Positions 1 through 11,799 are shown, counted from the stretch's first letter. The stretch is 64,000 bases of DNA from Sarcocystis neurona (GCA_000727475.1 KL647300.1:2128255-2192254); one strand, 5' to 3'. Program-made: numbers and translations. The notes: generated by a model from the letters alone, not told the origin.

Positions 1-200
1 CAGCACCAGCAGCAACAGCACCAGCAGCACCAGCACCAGCAGCACCAGCACCAGCAGCACCAGCACCAGCAGCACCAGCAGCGGCAGCAGCAGCAGCATC
101 AGCAGCATCAGCAGCAGCAGCAGCAGCACCAGCACCAGCAGCACCAGCGGCAGGAGGAGGAACAGCACCACCAGCGGCATCAGGAGGAGCAGCTCGTCCA
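1..200. repeat. CAG/CAC trinucleotide array
   Basis: The window opens inside an array of CAG and CAC triplets, largely a 15-base pattern CAGCACCAGCAGCAC, passing into CAG/CAT. It reads Gln-His, Ala-Pro or Ser-Thr depending on frame. It continues beyond the left edge. Confidence 0.9.
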
Positions 201-3200
201 GCAGTGTGTGTGGCACCGTTAAGAGAGAAAGAAGGAGCAGAAGCTGCTGCAGTTCGTTTCGCCGAAGCGGAAGGCTTTGTACCGAAGACTACCGCCGGCG
301 CTGGTGCTGCAGCAGCAGATCGAGCAGGAGGAAGCGAAGCGCGGGGGGGCAGGGCAGCAGCAGCAGCGACTGGAGCAGGAGAGGGAGCAGCGGGAGATGG
401 AGAAGGTTTTGTAGATGAGCACGGCCCTATTGCTGCGGCCGTGTGTGGTGCTGCTGTGGAAGACGTAGCGCCTGTGGAAGTCGGAACTGCAGCAGCACGC
501 GGAAAAGGCACTGTAGCAAAACCAGAGTTCCCGGGTCGTAGGCCTGCTGCAGCAGGCAGAGGAGAAGGACGCGATGTGCCGGATGTCTTGCCAGCAACAG
601 CTGCACCAAAATCGGCGTCGCTCACAGGAGCAGCAGCAGGTGCAGGAGGCGTGGGCGTGCGAGGAGGAAGAGACGGCGCAGGAGTATGTGCGGCAGCATC
701 AGGTGGTGGTTCTGCAGCAGGAGCAGCAGCAAGAGCAGCAGCAAGAGCAGCAGCAGCAGGAGCAGGAGGAGGAGGAGCAGCGGGAAGAGCAAAAGGAAGA
801 GAGAGACAACCGACTCCTCCGGCTGCGTCTGCTCCTCCTCCAGTACGCTTGCGGTACTTTATGATAGACTTCGCTGCTGCAGCCGCAAGAGAAGAAGAAC
901 GGCAGCAGGACGGCGGCGCTGCATCAGCGGAGCATCAGGTCCCGCAGCCAGAAGCAGCAGAAGGAAGCACTACAGCAGCAGCAGCAGAAAATCTGCTTAT
1001 CTTCTACGGCGACGAGGAGGCCAAGAAGGAAGACGACGCAGCAACGCAGCAGCAGCAGCAGCCGAACAGCCCCGTAGCAGCAGCAGGTTCTGCTTCCATC
1101 GTACCTCAAAGTGAAGAGCAGCAGATGGAACAGGGGGCAGCGTCGCAGCATTGGCAGCAGTCACACGGGCAGACGCAACGCCAGCAGACGCTGCAGCAGT
1201 CGCAGCCGCTCCAGCAAAGAGAGGAGGAGTACCCGCTACAGGCACGAGGAGGAGCTGCGGAAGGACCAGCAGCAGAGACGGCAGCAGACGCAGCAGGGAC
1301 TGCAGCAGCAGACGACTCAGAGGGTGCAAAGAGGCGACGCGTAGTAGAGTCCTGCAGCAGCAGTGGGTTTCCACGCAGCAGCAACAGCAGCGGCGCCCGG
1401 TACGGCAGCTGCAGCAGCAGGACTTCTGCTACGGCTGCTGTTGGCTACACAGCAGCAAAAGCTCGGCAGCAGCAGGAGCAGCAGCAGTTGGATGCGGCTC
1501 CCGCAGAAAAGCAGCAGCAAAATGGCAGGGCTGCAGCGGCAAGCTTTGGTAACGTCGCTCTCAGGTGTGCGGAAACGCAACCACAGCAGCAGCAACAGCA
1601 GCAGAGAGCGGACCTGGAAGGAATTGAAGCGAGGAGAAGCAGCGACGGGACTGACAGCAGCAGCAACGACAGCAAATACAGCAGCAACAGCAACAACTGC
1701 GACAGCAACAACTGCGACAGCAACAACGGCGACAGCAACAGCGACAACAGCAGCAACAGCAACAGCAGCAGCAGCAGCAAAAGCAGCAGCAGCAAGAGCA
1801 GCAGCAGCAGCATCAGCAGGGGCAACAGCGGCAACAACAGTGACGGCAGCGATAGTTGCTTGCTTGCGGATCGCAGTGGTACGATGACCAGCAGCAAATT
1901 TCAATCTACTGAGTCGCACGCAGATACAGCCGCAGATGCTGCGCCGCGTTTCTTGCTGCAGCGCCGGAACGATCGACACGCAGCAGCACCTGCAGCAGCA
2001 ACACCTGCGGCATCTGAAACGGCAGTCGTAGCACGTGAAACAGCAGGGGCAGCACGTCTCGAAATCGCACCAGAAGCTTCCGAAGCAGCAACAGCAACAG
2101 GGTCGAAGGAAGGGGCGGAATTTCTACCTGAAAGAGCAGCAGCAGCAGCAGCACCGGTGACTCAAGCAACGGTAGCCGAGTCAGAAGGAGAAGGAGGAGC
2201 AGCAGCAGCAGGTGATACAGCAGCAGCTGCGGCAGGACCTGCAACAGCAACACCAGTAGGTTCTAAGACACTCAAAGGAAGATATATAGCAGGAGCGGCA
2301 CCGTCTGGTTCAGCAGAAGCAGCAGCTGAGGAAACAGCAGCAGCAGTTGAGAAAACAGCAGCGACAGCTGAGAAAACAGCAGCAGCAGCTAAAAAGCCAG
2401 CAGGAGCAACTGTCGAAGCAGCAGGAGCCGCTGCAGAAGCAGCAGGAGCAACTGAAGAAGCAGCAGCAGCTGGCAGAGGAGCAGGAGGTAAAGCGTGTAG
2501 TTCATCGTCAGCAGCGTCTGGAACAAGACGAGCAGCAACAGCAGCAGGCTGTGAATCAACAGCAGTAGCGGGCGGAACAGCAGCAGCAGCAGATTCGCAT
2601 GCAGCAGCAGGAGCGTGGGCCACAGCAGGAGCGTGTCGAGATGCAACTGAAGGAGATGCAGCAGCGCGTGAAGAAGCAGCAGCAGCACGCGTGTGGGACC
2701 GAGCAGCAGGAGGAGCAGCAAAGCGTGGAGGAGCAGCAGACAGGGCCGCTTGTGTAGCAGAAGCAGAAACAACAGGAGAAGAGAACGTCAGGTGGAAACG
2801 TTTGCGTGTTGCTGTCAATCCTGAGGCGTGGATGTGGCGCAGCAGCAACAGCAGCAGCAGCATCTGCGTCAAGAGCAGCAGGAGCAGCACAAGTGACAGT
2901 AGCAGCAATAGCAACTGCTCTTCTGAGAGGGGGGAGACTGGCAGGCAGCAGCACAGCAACAGCAGCAGCAAGTACGTGTCTGTGCTGAAGGAACTCGGCT
3001 ACTCAGAGTGGGTGTATGCAGCAGCAGGAAGACGACAGCAAAACAGCAGCAGCAACAACAGGAGAAAGAAACTGCTGCAGGGAGACGGTGACGGGGAGAG
3101 GGAGCAACAGCAGCAGGAGAAGGAGGCGGAGGCGGTTAGAGGCTCTGCTCACAGCAGCGCTGGTACTCAATGTCCATATTCTGGTAGGCTGCACAGCATC

Positions 3201-3659
3201 GAGGACACCAACAGCAGCAAGAACGAGAGCAGCAGCAAGGACAACAGCAGCAAGAGCGAGAACAGCAGCAAGAGTACATGTGACAGCAACAGCAGCGAGA
3301 GCGAGAGCAGCAGCACAGAGAGCAGCGGCAGCAGCAACGAAAGCAGCAGCAGTAGCAGCGAGAGCAGCAGCAGTTGCAGCGAGAATGGCCACAGCGGCGA
3401 GAGCAGCAACAGCAGGGAGAGCAGCTGCAAGACGAGCGAGAGCAACTGCAAGACGAGCGAGAGCGGCTGCAAGACGAGCGAGAGCAGCAGCAGCAGCGCA
3501 AGCAGCACCAGCACTGTGTGGAGCAACAGCAACAGCAGTCCCCACGAGGGGGAGGAGGCGGACCGAGGAGCGCGAGAAGAAGCAGCAGCCGCAGCGGCAG
3601 CGGACGGAGGAGCTGGAGCGGCAGCGCAGAGAACAGCAGCCGCAGCAGCAGTAGAGTAG
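3..3659 (+). CDS. Low-complexity Ala/Ser/Gln-rich reading frame, 5' end outside the window
   Basis: One frame stays open from base 3 to a TAG at 3657-3659, about 1,218 codons, while the other two plus-strand frames are broken many times. It starts as Ala-Pro repeats, has a mixed stretch near 860-1340 (LLIFYGDEEAKKEDD, SEEQQMEQ, DDSEGAKRRRVVES), then alternates Ala and Ser runs and ends in a Ser-rich tail. The first in-frame ATG is at 861, but the frame is open to the left edge, so the true start or an upstream exon is unseen. No domain is recognisable. CAG to TAG changes, which stop the Gln frame, read as Ala to Val in this frame, which favours it as the translated one. It could still be a chance opening in GC-rich repeat DNA, or contain introns: short coiled-coil-like stretches sit in the other frames (around 223-412, 2290-2565 and 3374-3530). 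Confidence 0.42.
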   Translation, partial: APAATAPAAPAPAAPAPAAPAPAAPAAAAAAASAASAAAAAAPAPAAPAAGGGTAPPAASGGAARPAVCVAPLREKEGAEAAAVRFAEAEGFVPKTTAGAGAAAADRAGGSEARGGRAAAAATGAGEGAAGDGEGFVDEHGPIAAAVCGAAVEDVAPVEVGTAAARGKGTVAKPEFPGRRPAAAGRGEGRDVPDVLPATAAPKSASLTGAAAGAGGVGVRGGRDGAGVCAAASGGGSAAGAAARAAARAAAAGAGGGGAAGRAKGRERQPTPPAASAPPPVRLRYFMIDFAAAAAREEERQQDGGAASAEHQVPQPEAAEGSTTAAAAENLLIFYGDEEAKKEDDAATQQQQQPNSPVAAAGSASIVPQSEEQQMEQGAASQHWQQSHGQTQRQQTLQQSQPLQQREEEYPLQARGGAAEGPAAETAADAAGTAAADDSEGAKRRRVVESCSSSGFPRSSNSSGARYGSCSSRTSATAAVGYTAAKARQQQEQQQLDAAPAEKQQQNGRAAAASFGNVALRCAETQPQQQQQQQRADLEGIEARRSSDGTDSSSNDSKYSSNSNNCDSNNCDSNNGDSNSDNSSNSNSSSSSKSSSSKSSSSSISRGNSGNNSDGSDSCLLADRSGTMTSSKFQSTESHADTAADAAPRFLLQRRNDRHAAAPAAATPAASETAVVARETAGAARLEIAPEASEAATATGSKEGAEFLPERAAAAAAPVTQATVAESEGEGGAAAAGDTAAAAAGPATATPVGSKTLKGRYIAGAAPSGSAEAAAEETAAAVEKTAATAEKTAAAAKKPAGATVEAAGAAAEAAGATEEAAAAGRGAGGKACSSSSAASGTRRAATAAGCESTAVAGGTAAAADSHAAAGAWATAGACRDATEGDAAAREEAAAARVWDRAAGGAAKRGGAADRAACVAEAETTGEENVRWKRLRVAVNPEAWMWRSSNSSSSICVKSSRSSTSDSSSNSNCSSERGETGRQQHSNSSSKYVSVLKELGYSEWVYAAAGRRQQNSSSNNRRKKLLQGDGDGEREQQQQEKEAEAVRGSAHSSAGTQCPYSGRLHSIEDTNSSKNESSSKDNSSKSENSSKSTCDSNSSESESSSTESSGSSNESSSSSSESSSSCSENGHSGESSNSRESSCKTSESNCKTSESGCKTSESSSSSASSTSTVWSNSNSSPHEGEEADRGAREEAAAAAAADGGAGAAAQRTAAAAAVE
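3421..3483. repeat. Three-copy 21-bp tandem repeat (heptad length)
   Basis: Three adjacent 21-base units, GCARCTGCAAGACGAGCGAGA with changes only at the third and fourth bases. In one frame they encode the heptad LQDEREQ, a classic coiled-coil register; in the long open frame they read CKTSESN-like heptads. Confidence 0.92.
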
Positions 3660-6600
3660 AAGAGGAGAGCAGCAGCAACAGCAGGAAGAGGACGCTTTTA
3701 GAGGGAGCGGAAGAGGAGGAGGAGGAAGAGGCGGAGGAGGAGGTGGCCGGGCAACGAAATTGACAGAAGTGCATGCGACTGGACCCCGGTGCCACGTCCC
3801 CCGGCGGCCTTCGTACCCATTTCCCGTGTTGCTGCTGCCTGTCCAGCAGACGTATAATGTGTGAGTGCTGTTCGTTTTCGTTCATATTTTCCTCCTAATT
3901 ATATACATATATTACATATGGGAATGTAAATATATGAGTCATACAAATACTCTTAAACATATACATATAAGTGTATATGTACGTGCGGCAGTTCTTGACA
4001 GCAGCGCTTGTCTGACTGCATACACAAGTCTCCCTAGCGCATATATATATATACGTACATGTAGAGGAAGATATAGAGAGAAATATATATGTATATATAT
4101 ATATATATATTCGAATGCATACAGAGAGAGAATGAGAGAGAAAAAAGACACACATAAGCGTGTAGCCATATATATATATATATGTATGCACATATATGTT
4201 TGTATTCGTGTACAAAGTTTTCTTCTATGAGAAATGTTTCGGTGAGTTTCCTGCGCCGCTGTTGGCCAGCGAGAGGGGAAGGAAGTTCTTCTGAGAGAAG
4301 AAGGAGACGAATGACAGCGTCAACAAAAAGGGGTTCTCTGAGAATAACATGAGACAGCAGAAGAAGCTGCTGTCTATAAATACGTGTCACTATTCACACA
4401 CGTAGAATACTACCCCCCTACATGCGGATGTAGAGATGTACGTATGTTGACGGACACAAAGATGCGCGCGCGAACAGCCGGCCGATACATCTCCGAAGGC
4501 CTTGCATAAGGCTCTACCTGCGAAACACTATTATAAATCGATGTATATGTATATATGGTCCTTCTCCTCCCTATATATACACGTAGATACATATACACCT
4601 ACACACGTATACATATATGTATGTATATGTAGGCTTATGTATACATATATATGTGTAGGAATGGGGACGCCGTAAAACGTTTGTAAAATGTTATGAGGAT
4701 GAACGTGACGTTTGCAACTTTGCTGTGTGTCTGTACATGGATGTTGTCGTGCACATGCATGCAATACTATAAATATGTGGACGTCTCTGTCATCAGTTTC
4801 CTGCGTCTGTGTATACGTGTGTGTATATGGGCGTATGTATGTCTGTTGAAATTGCTGTGTGAGGGGACCGTGTTAGGACGTATTAGCCACACCCGTGTGG
4901 GGCGGCAAAACGTTTTTAGAGCTTTCGTCTGTTATTGTTGATGCGGGCATAGACCTACATGCAAACCACGAGCGGAGCTGCCATATACATATACATCTAT
5001 ATATATAGATAGATAGACGGGAGAGTGGATGAGGGACAGATGAGAACGGCGGAGGGCGGGTTTCCTTTCTCTCCGTCCGTTGCAAGACATGGGAGGATGC
5101 ATACATTAGCAAAAAGGCCTTGGAGAAAGCTTATCAATATTCCTACATGTACACGTATATACATATATATATATATAGTCGAGGTGTGTGTGGGTAAAGA
5201 GTGTGTATGCGAACCAGCGCATTTCAAACGTAGTATGATTCTTTTGAAAGCATTTGCGCGCATCTGTCCCCTTGCTCTGCATATATATATATATATGTAC
5301 ACATATATATGTATACATATGTATGCATACATATATATGTGTATACGTATCTGTTTGTATATAATTATGTACATAGGTGGACACATCTCTATATATATAC
5401 CTGTTTTGTACGTCTTTTGTTTGGGGATGTGTAGGCACAGACGACGGTCCACTTCATCTCGTGCATGGCTGTGCAGGTGCACCGTTGCGGAGCCTCACGG
5501 GTCTGCAGATGGAAGAAGAAGAATATGTGCGAGTTTGCCAGAGCGTAGAATGTCTGCCGTGTGTTTGCGCCCCGCGCAAAAAAACAGAGAGAAGAACAGC
5601 TGCCAACGTCTTCGTCTCTGTGCGGAACACTGCTGTCGTCCACTGCAGCGTGTGTCCTCCTCTGTCGCTCCATCGAAAGCGTCCTCTCTCTCTTATACTT
5701 CCCTGCAGAAACGTGCTGTGCGTCGTCCCAGCAGCCCTTCGTTTGGGAGATGTAAAAACGTTCCCCGACGCAGGAGGGGCTGCGCCGAAGCCGTCTAAAT
5801 GTCAACGAGAACAAATACATCCGTGGAGGTGCATGCAGGTGCTCGCTGTGCCATATATGACGGCCTATCCTCAGGGCTGGCCGACCGATGTATCTATCCA
5901 CATAGATAAAAACACGTACACATATATATATATATGTGCGTGTGTACATACGTACAAATGTGTGGTAATACTCGAGTATGTACACTTGCACATCTGTATT
6001 TATACACATATAATGCACACGTTCTGGTATCAAGAGGTTACGTAAAGGCATGTACACGTATCAATATGTAAATCTATACACACGTACACACGCGCGTACT
6101 GACACATAAATGGACGCATACGTATACAGACATACTGGCATACAAATGTATGTATACGCGTGTGCAGAAGTATTGGCATACAAAGGTATGCATAGATGTA
6201 TATAGATGTCTTAATATGTGAATGTATGTACAGGTGCACACGCATTCTGGGTGTGTACGTCTAGTAGGGGAGATATGTACCTTGTGCGCTGGTGAAGAAG
6301 AAGTGCTTGCGTTTCCATACGTGCGTGAAGTAACGCTGTACGTACACCCACGTGTACACACGTGAGCGACGCCTGCACCTCTACGTACAGACGCTTCCTC
6401 CGTATTAAATATTGGGGAGATTTTATCTGCCTGTGTGCAGCTGTATTTGCACATGCTTTTTGTTCGTCTCCGACGACTTTTCGAAAGGAAGGTGGTTCAC
6501 TTATAGGCACGAACACATATGTCCGGATATTCGTTTCGCGAGGATATACGTACACTGGCAACGGACGCACACACCATTTAAGTAAATGCATACACGCACG

Positions 6601-7304
6601 TAATACTACATGTGTATATGTTAACGTTCTTTTGTATGCATTTATATATATATATGTATATGGGAGGACTCGCACAAGGCACGCACAGGGAAGATGCAGT
6701 CCGACCGTCTTGACATTCTCTCAAACGCCAAAAATGTCTGTTCTGCCGCCCCGCGGATGCGCTCCCAGTAGATTCTGGGGCGGCCGCCTCAGGACAATTA
6801 ACAGCGACTACACTCAAATCGGAGCACAGAAGTGCACCACGGCATACACGAGTCGCCAACATTTCTTATGCATATATATTTGTGTCGAAGTCTTGCCACA
6901 CTTTGGACCGAGTCGAAGTGTACACACACGTGCGCGCTTGTCCAGACACATAGAGAATATTTGCATAGATGATGTGGACGTCAACGTACGCGAAATTCCC
7001 ATGTACGTAAATACCGGCAAAGATACGCGCAGCCACACATTCGTTGTGTAGGCTGAGTGAGCCCCTTCCCCTTCCATGAGGCGTGTGCGTACAATATATT
7101 AATGAAGAAATATGCGATCACCAGGCGGGCGTGTGTTTCACAGCCAGAGAATTCCAGTGTCAGAGTCACACTCTTCCGCAGCAGCACGCGATGTTTCCCC
7201 TTTGCAGGAAAAAGAGTACTTGCCCCTTGAGGGGAGACTTCCTTTCTCCTCCACCACGTGCGCATGGGTACTCGACACCACCCCACCAGAAATGGAATTC
7301 CCGT

Positions 7305-7445
7305 GCGGCAGTCAAACAGATGTTTTACACGGCGTACAGAGTTCTACCCTGCAGCAAACACACAGAGTTTTCTGTCGCCGTCGAGAAGAAAGTATGTATT
7401 TTGTTGCAGCAAGCAAACAGACGTTTCACGCGCCGTCAAGAAGCA
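7305..7445. repeat. Diverged tandem repeat, three copies of about 50 bp
   Basis: Three related segments begin near 7305, 7351 and 7406 with GCGGCAGTCAAACAGA, GCAGCAAACACACAGA and GCAGCAAGCAAACAGA. Each continues into a GTTTT/GTTTC ... GCCGT ... GAAG-like stretch. Copies are heavily diverged, so this is an old repeat; no coding role is evident. Confidence 0.5.
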
Positions 7446-8335
7446 TTAATTTTCTAACAGTGAGACAAGAGCTCCTCGGTCGCCGGTCAAGCGCTGGACA
7501 GGACTACGCCAAACTCGGACAAACTCTTGCGACTATTCTGCTGGACGCTTTCCCTTTTTTTCTTCCGGGTGTAGGGTAGAGTGATACCTTGGCTATGTTG
7601 TTCATAATGCTCGACAATACAACAACTATCGAAACTGCGGGTTGGCATTTCTCGGTCGCGCTCGCGGCCTCCGAAGATATAAGAAGCTCTGCGGCTTAAT
7701 TCACATTGCAAAAATTCATGCCAAACTTCATCAGACACGTCCGTCACCAAGGGCAAACTAGGTCGCTGCATGTATATATATATATATATATATAAATAGA
7801 GAGATAGGTAGATAGATAGATATATACAGACACATATACATACACACGTATATACACATGTATTCCTATGTATATGCAGTTGTGTAAATCTCACACTATA
7901 GAAAACCACATTAAAGTTTACCAGACGCTTCTACCACCTGCGGAGGACTACGCACCTCAGTTCGTGCTACAGTCAAACCACAGCGCTGCGTCCTTCTCCA
8001 ACATAGGTCCGCTATCTATTTCACATGAAAAAACAGCGTCTGCACTCACACCTGCGTGGTCAAGTCTGGCCGTAATCGATGCCATAATGCTCCTTGTCCT
8101 TAGACGCGAATATTGTTCCTCTCCAGGTTGTAAAGTTTAATCAGTTTTGCTCTGTGCGGCAGAGAATCTCTGTTGACTTCTCAAGGACTCGCCTATGCAT
8201 ACTCGTGTCGTTGTAGGGGAAAAAAACTCAGCACAGCGTCTTCTTACTAAGTCGCAACAAAATTCGTATTCACGGTTGTTCCTTCACCCTTAATAATAAC
8301 CCTAATAAAAGATAACGACTGGTATATTTGCCTAT

Positions 8336-8510
8336 ATATACATACATACATACGTACATATATACATACATACGTACATACATTCATACATTTATACGTG
8401 GGTACATACACACATACATATATACATACATACATACATACACACATACATAACATACATTTATACATACATGCATGCATACAAGCATACACACATGCAT
8501 ACATACACGC
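8336..8510. repeat. (TACA)n tetranucleotide microsatellite
   Basis: A run of about 175 bases of TACA units with TACG and TGCA variants, the longest clean tetranucleotide array in the left part of the window. Confidence 0.9.
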
Positions 8511-9739
8511 ACGCGTACATCAGTACACCCATTGATACACGTATACGCGTATCCGTCCGTGTCGGCAAACCTGCATACAGGACTCACCCTACGTAGGGCG
8601 CGCCACTGCATCGTCGTGGAAGAGTACACCAAGGATACTCCTCAGTCGCAAGAGGTCCTTTATTATGGGGGACTGCTGTATCGCCGTCGTCTTCTATGTA
8701 AATTAGTTGTTTTACACAGGTGAAACTTCATTCGTAGTTGTACTACTAACGATTCTTTTATTACACACGCTCCGACGAGGAATTCGGCGACTTCTCCTCA
8801 CTAAGGGGACAGAGAGGAAAGCTCCGTAGATTTCTCCGGAGGCAGTGGGGGTCGCACACACGGGAAGTCGACGGTTTACTTGTGTTGACTGAAACTTCAG
8901 TCACGCATCGGAGAGGTATATTGCCTTCTTCACGCGTGGCTACCCACCGAGTCGACAGCTCCTGGGTGAGACAGCGTGTGCGTACACACAGATGGCCACA
9001 TATCGCTAAAAGTGGCTGACACACAAGTGTACGCGTGCAAATACTTACAATAGTACGCGTGTAATATCTGAATATGTCGGGGACTGTCTTTGAGCGAGTC
9101 AACTGATATATCAACTAAATACACATATATGCATTTATAGATAGATACATTTGTATCCAGGCATATTCCATGTTGCAGCTTTATAGGATTCACCAAGAAA
9201 GGACGAATCTGCACATACCTAGCATTCACGGCTGCATGTCTACCTGCAATAATATAATGTGTAAACCAGAAACATTCACTCCAGTATTCGGAAAATGCAT
9301 ATTGTATCTGTTTATTCCCAAGTATACACAGAAAATTTCACGAGAGGGACACGGGAAAGGAAAGAAGCAGGGATGCGCCTATATACTTGTAGACGGATAT
9401 TTATACGTGTATATATATATATATATATATATGTACACGCAGGACGTAGACGACTGTGTATGTTGTGTATGCGCACTCGTACGGATATACATATATATAC
9501 ATATATATACATATATATACATACATATATATATATATATGTATATATGCATATGAACGTATGTTCACCTGTACTGCAGGAAAGTGCGCATGTCCGTTAG
9601 TGCCAGACAATCTGCGTGCAAGGTAGTAGTGCGGCAGGTGTACGTGAGAATGGGTTTTGGAATACGAAACGTGAGTAGTAGTAGGTCGCAGAGAATGCCG
9701 TTACTACCCGTTGTCGAAAAGAATTTGTCGTCGCAGTCG

Positions 9740-9920
9740 AGAGCATCAGCTTCATCAGCAGCAGCAACAGTCCAAGACCAGCAAAAACGGTAGTAGCGTC
9801 AGCGTGAGTGGCAGCAGCAGCTAGAGCGCCACCTCGCCAGGAAGCAGCAGTAGACGGGCAGCAGCTGCACCGGTAGTTGCACCAGCGCCACAGCAGCAGC
9901 AGCAGCTGCAGTGACAGTAC
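9740..9920. repeat. Interrupted CAG tract
   Basis: CAGCAG-rich DNA on the plus strand (AGCAGCAGCAACAG, GGCAGCAGCAGC, CACAGCAGCAGCAGC), flanked by microsatellite DNA. Short frames through it are Ala/Ser-rich and end quickly. Confidence 0.7.
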
Positions 9921-10699
9921 AGCAAGTGGCTACTCTCTTGATGTATATCATCCGTGTGTTCACAGTGAATCGAGTTGAATCACAATCTCCTTCAACGAAG
10001 ATAAACAAGATAATTGTATGCGCACCCGTACGCTCGAAACATACATGTGTATATATATATATGAATGTATCAGTATGTTTACATATAAATATATGAACGT
10101 ACCAGTATTATATATATATATATATATGGACGTGTCAGTACGTGGAAATACATATATGTATGTATATGTATGCATATATACATATATATATGTAAGGTTG
10201 ATGGGGAGAATGTCTACTGCGTCTTGTTGTATGTGTATTGGATCATGTTGGCTAGACGAACTCTTGACTCAGTTTGATACAAACAACCGCTGGAAGTTCA
10301 TTCACTTTTCTTGAAAGTATATTATATGATTCTTCGCTCCCTCACGCGTGCGTGTACGCCGCTACCCACCTCCAGCACGCTACAGGTATACATACACGGT
10401 TACATCTGCAAATACACGCTTACACAGCAAAGCTACTACACCTTGCCTCTACCAGAGACGTCTTCATAAAGTACGTACGCCACTATATATATATATATGT
10501 ACATATATAGAGAGAGAGATGTAGGTCCCCCGGCTATGTATTCGTACACGTAATATATACGTGAGTGTATACCTAGCGCTGTCACTTCGTGTGTGCTTTG
10601 AAATGTACAAGACATTTTTCATACGGCGTCTGTACGCGTTTGCGTTTCTCTCTGCAGCTCGTCAAGATCTTCTGTATTCGCGTCTGCGCTTCTCGTTAC

Positions 10700-10983
10700 A
10701 AGTGGTGGACTTCTGGAGCAAATGTACATGGCACCACATGTGCGTGCGTGTACCGAGGTAGGGCACTGTAAATAGTGGCAACAGCAAGCAGAAAAGCAGC
10801 GCATTCCAATTGCTGCTGCTTCCAGCTAATTCCTGCAGCTGCGTCTGCCCCTCCGTCCTTCGGCCGCTCCTCCTCTGCTACCGTTCCTGCTTCCCTGGTG
10901 CTGCCGGCGCCCAACTTCAGGCGCTGCTCGGCGGCTGCTGAACACCTGGTGTTGTTGCTTCTTTTCTTCTGTGTGCTGTCCAA
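10700..10983 (-). CDS. Candidate coding segment, unknown function
   Basis: On the minus strand this stretch reads as balanced sequence unlike its repeat surroundings: AAAEQRLKLGAGSTREAG, then VAEEERPKDGGADAAAG, then ISWKQQQLECAAFLLAV. The last part is a short hydrophobic segment followed by a possible splice donor (CTACCTCG/GTACAC). It could be an exon of a minus-strand gene also using the stretch at 12.3-12.8 kb, but I could not connect the two in phase. No family recognised; it may be non-coding. Confidence 0.25.
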
Positions 10984-11056
10984 CTCTGCTGCTGCTGCTG
11001 TACGTGATCCTCATCGTTCTTGATGCTGTGCTGCTGTGCTGCTGCTCCTGCTACCC

Positions 11057-11350
11057 TTAAGTGTTGCAGTGCTACTACTGCTGCTGTTGTTGCGTGTGTG
11101 CCCGTAAGTGTTGCAGAGCTGCTGCTGCTGTGCTGCTGTGCCGCCGTCCCTACGCTTTGCATTGCTGCTCCTGCTGCGTGTGGCCGTAAGTGTTGCACTG
11201 CTGCTGCTGTGCTGCTGTGCCGCCGTCCCTACGCTTAGCATTGCTGCTGCTGCTGCGTGTGGCCGTAAGTGTTGCACTGCTGCTGCTGCTGCTGTGCCTG
11301 TGTGCCCGTCAGTGTCGCAGTACTGCTGCTGTTGCTGTGCTGGTGTTGCG
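11057..11350. repeat. CTG-rich minisatellite with a repeated GTAAGTGTTGCA core
   Basis: The core (G/T)TAAGTGTTGCA recurs at about 11057, 11104, 11186 and 11265, with a diverged GTCAGTGTCGCA at 11308. Two full units of about 80 bp (CTG run, GTGCCGCCGTCCCTACGCTT, CTG run, GCGTGTGGCC) lie between shorter units of about 45 bp. Most copies carry GTAAGT, the consensus 5' splice sequence. Confidence 0.85.
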
Positions 11351-11799
11351 GCGTAGCTGGCGGTGCTGACGGACGCAGAGCGACAGCGCCGCGCTGTTCA
11401 CTCGCATGAGGCTCGAGCGTTCCTGTCCCTCCACCACCACGGTAGTATCAAAGTTGTATCAGTCCACGCAAAGCAAAGCACGTGTCGGAAGATGCCAGTG
11501 CAATCCCCTACATTCTCTATATATTTTTCTTTGGTGCGTATGTGTAGACACAGACGCACACATATACACGTGTGTACGTATGGGTACGTGTACGTATATA
11601 CACACTCTTCATATGCATGCATATCCACGTATATATAGATGTACATTTATACATCTTGACACATGAGTACATATACCGCAGAAGTTGCTGTTGGTGTTGC
11701 CTGTTTCCTCCAGAGCTGCTGCTGCTCCTTTCTTCCTCCTCGCTTGCCAACGCGAGCTGGTGCTGCGGTGGCCCCCTCTCGCATCTGAAAAGTTTCTGC

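Larger units (their letters stand above)
3660..9730. repeat. Microsatellite-rich non-coding stretch, mainly (TA)n and TACA-type repeats
   Basis: About 6 kb without a convincing gene. It holds many short (TA)n tracts (for example 4087-4110, 5159-5178, 5281-5296, 7774-7794, 9412-9431), mixed with TACA/TATG/TACG tetranucleotide DNA. The open frames here are Tyr/Ile/Cys/His-rich products of these repeats in both orientations. The least repetitive part is 7.0-8.3 kb, where I found no recognisable protein either. Confidence 0.75.

Noticed and set aside
1..3659. TAG reassigned to glutamine
   Set aside because: The in-frame TAGs in the Gln frames are better explained as CAG to TAG changes in a frame not translated. 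The well-supported exons elsewhere need no reassigned stop, and two of them end in TAG.
8288..8310. Telomere-like CCCTAA
   Set aside because: A single isolated CCCTAAT, not an array.
8336..8510. CRISPR-like regular repeats
   Set aside because: Simple tetranucleotide microsatellite without spacers, in a eukaryotic genome.
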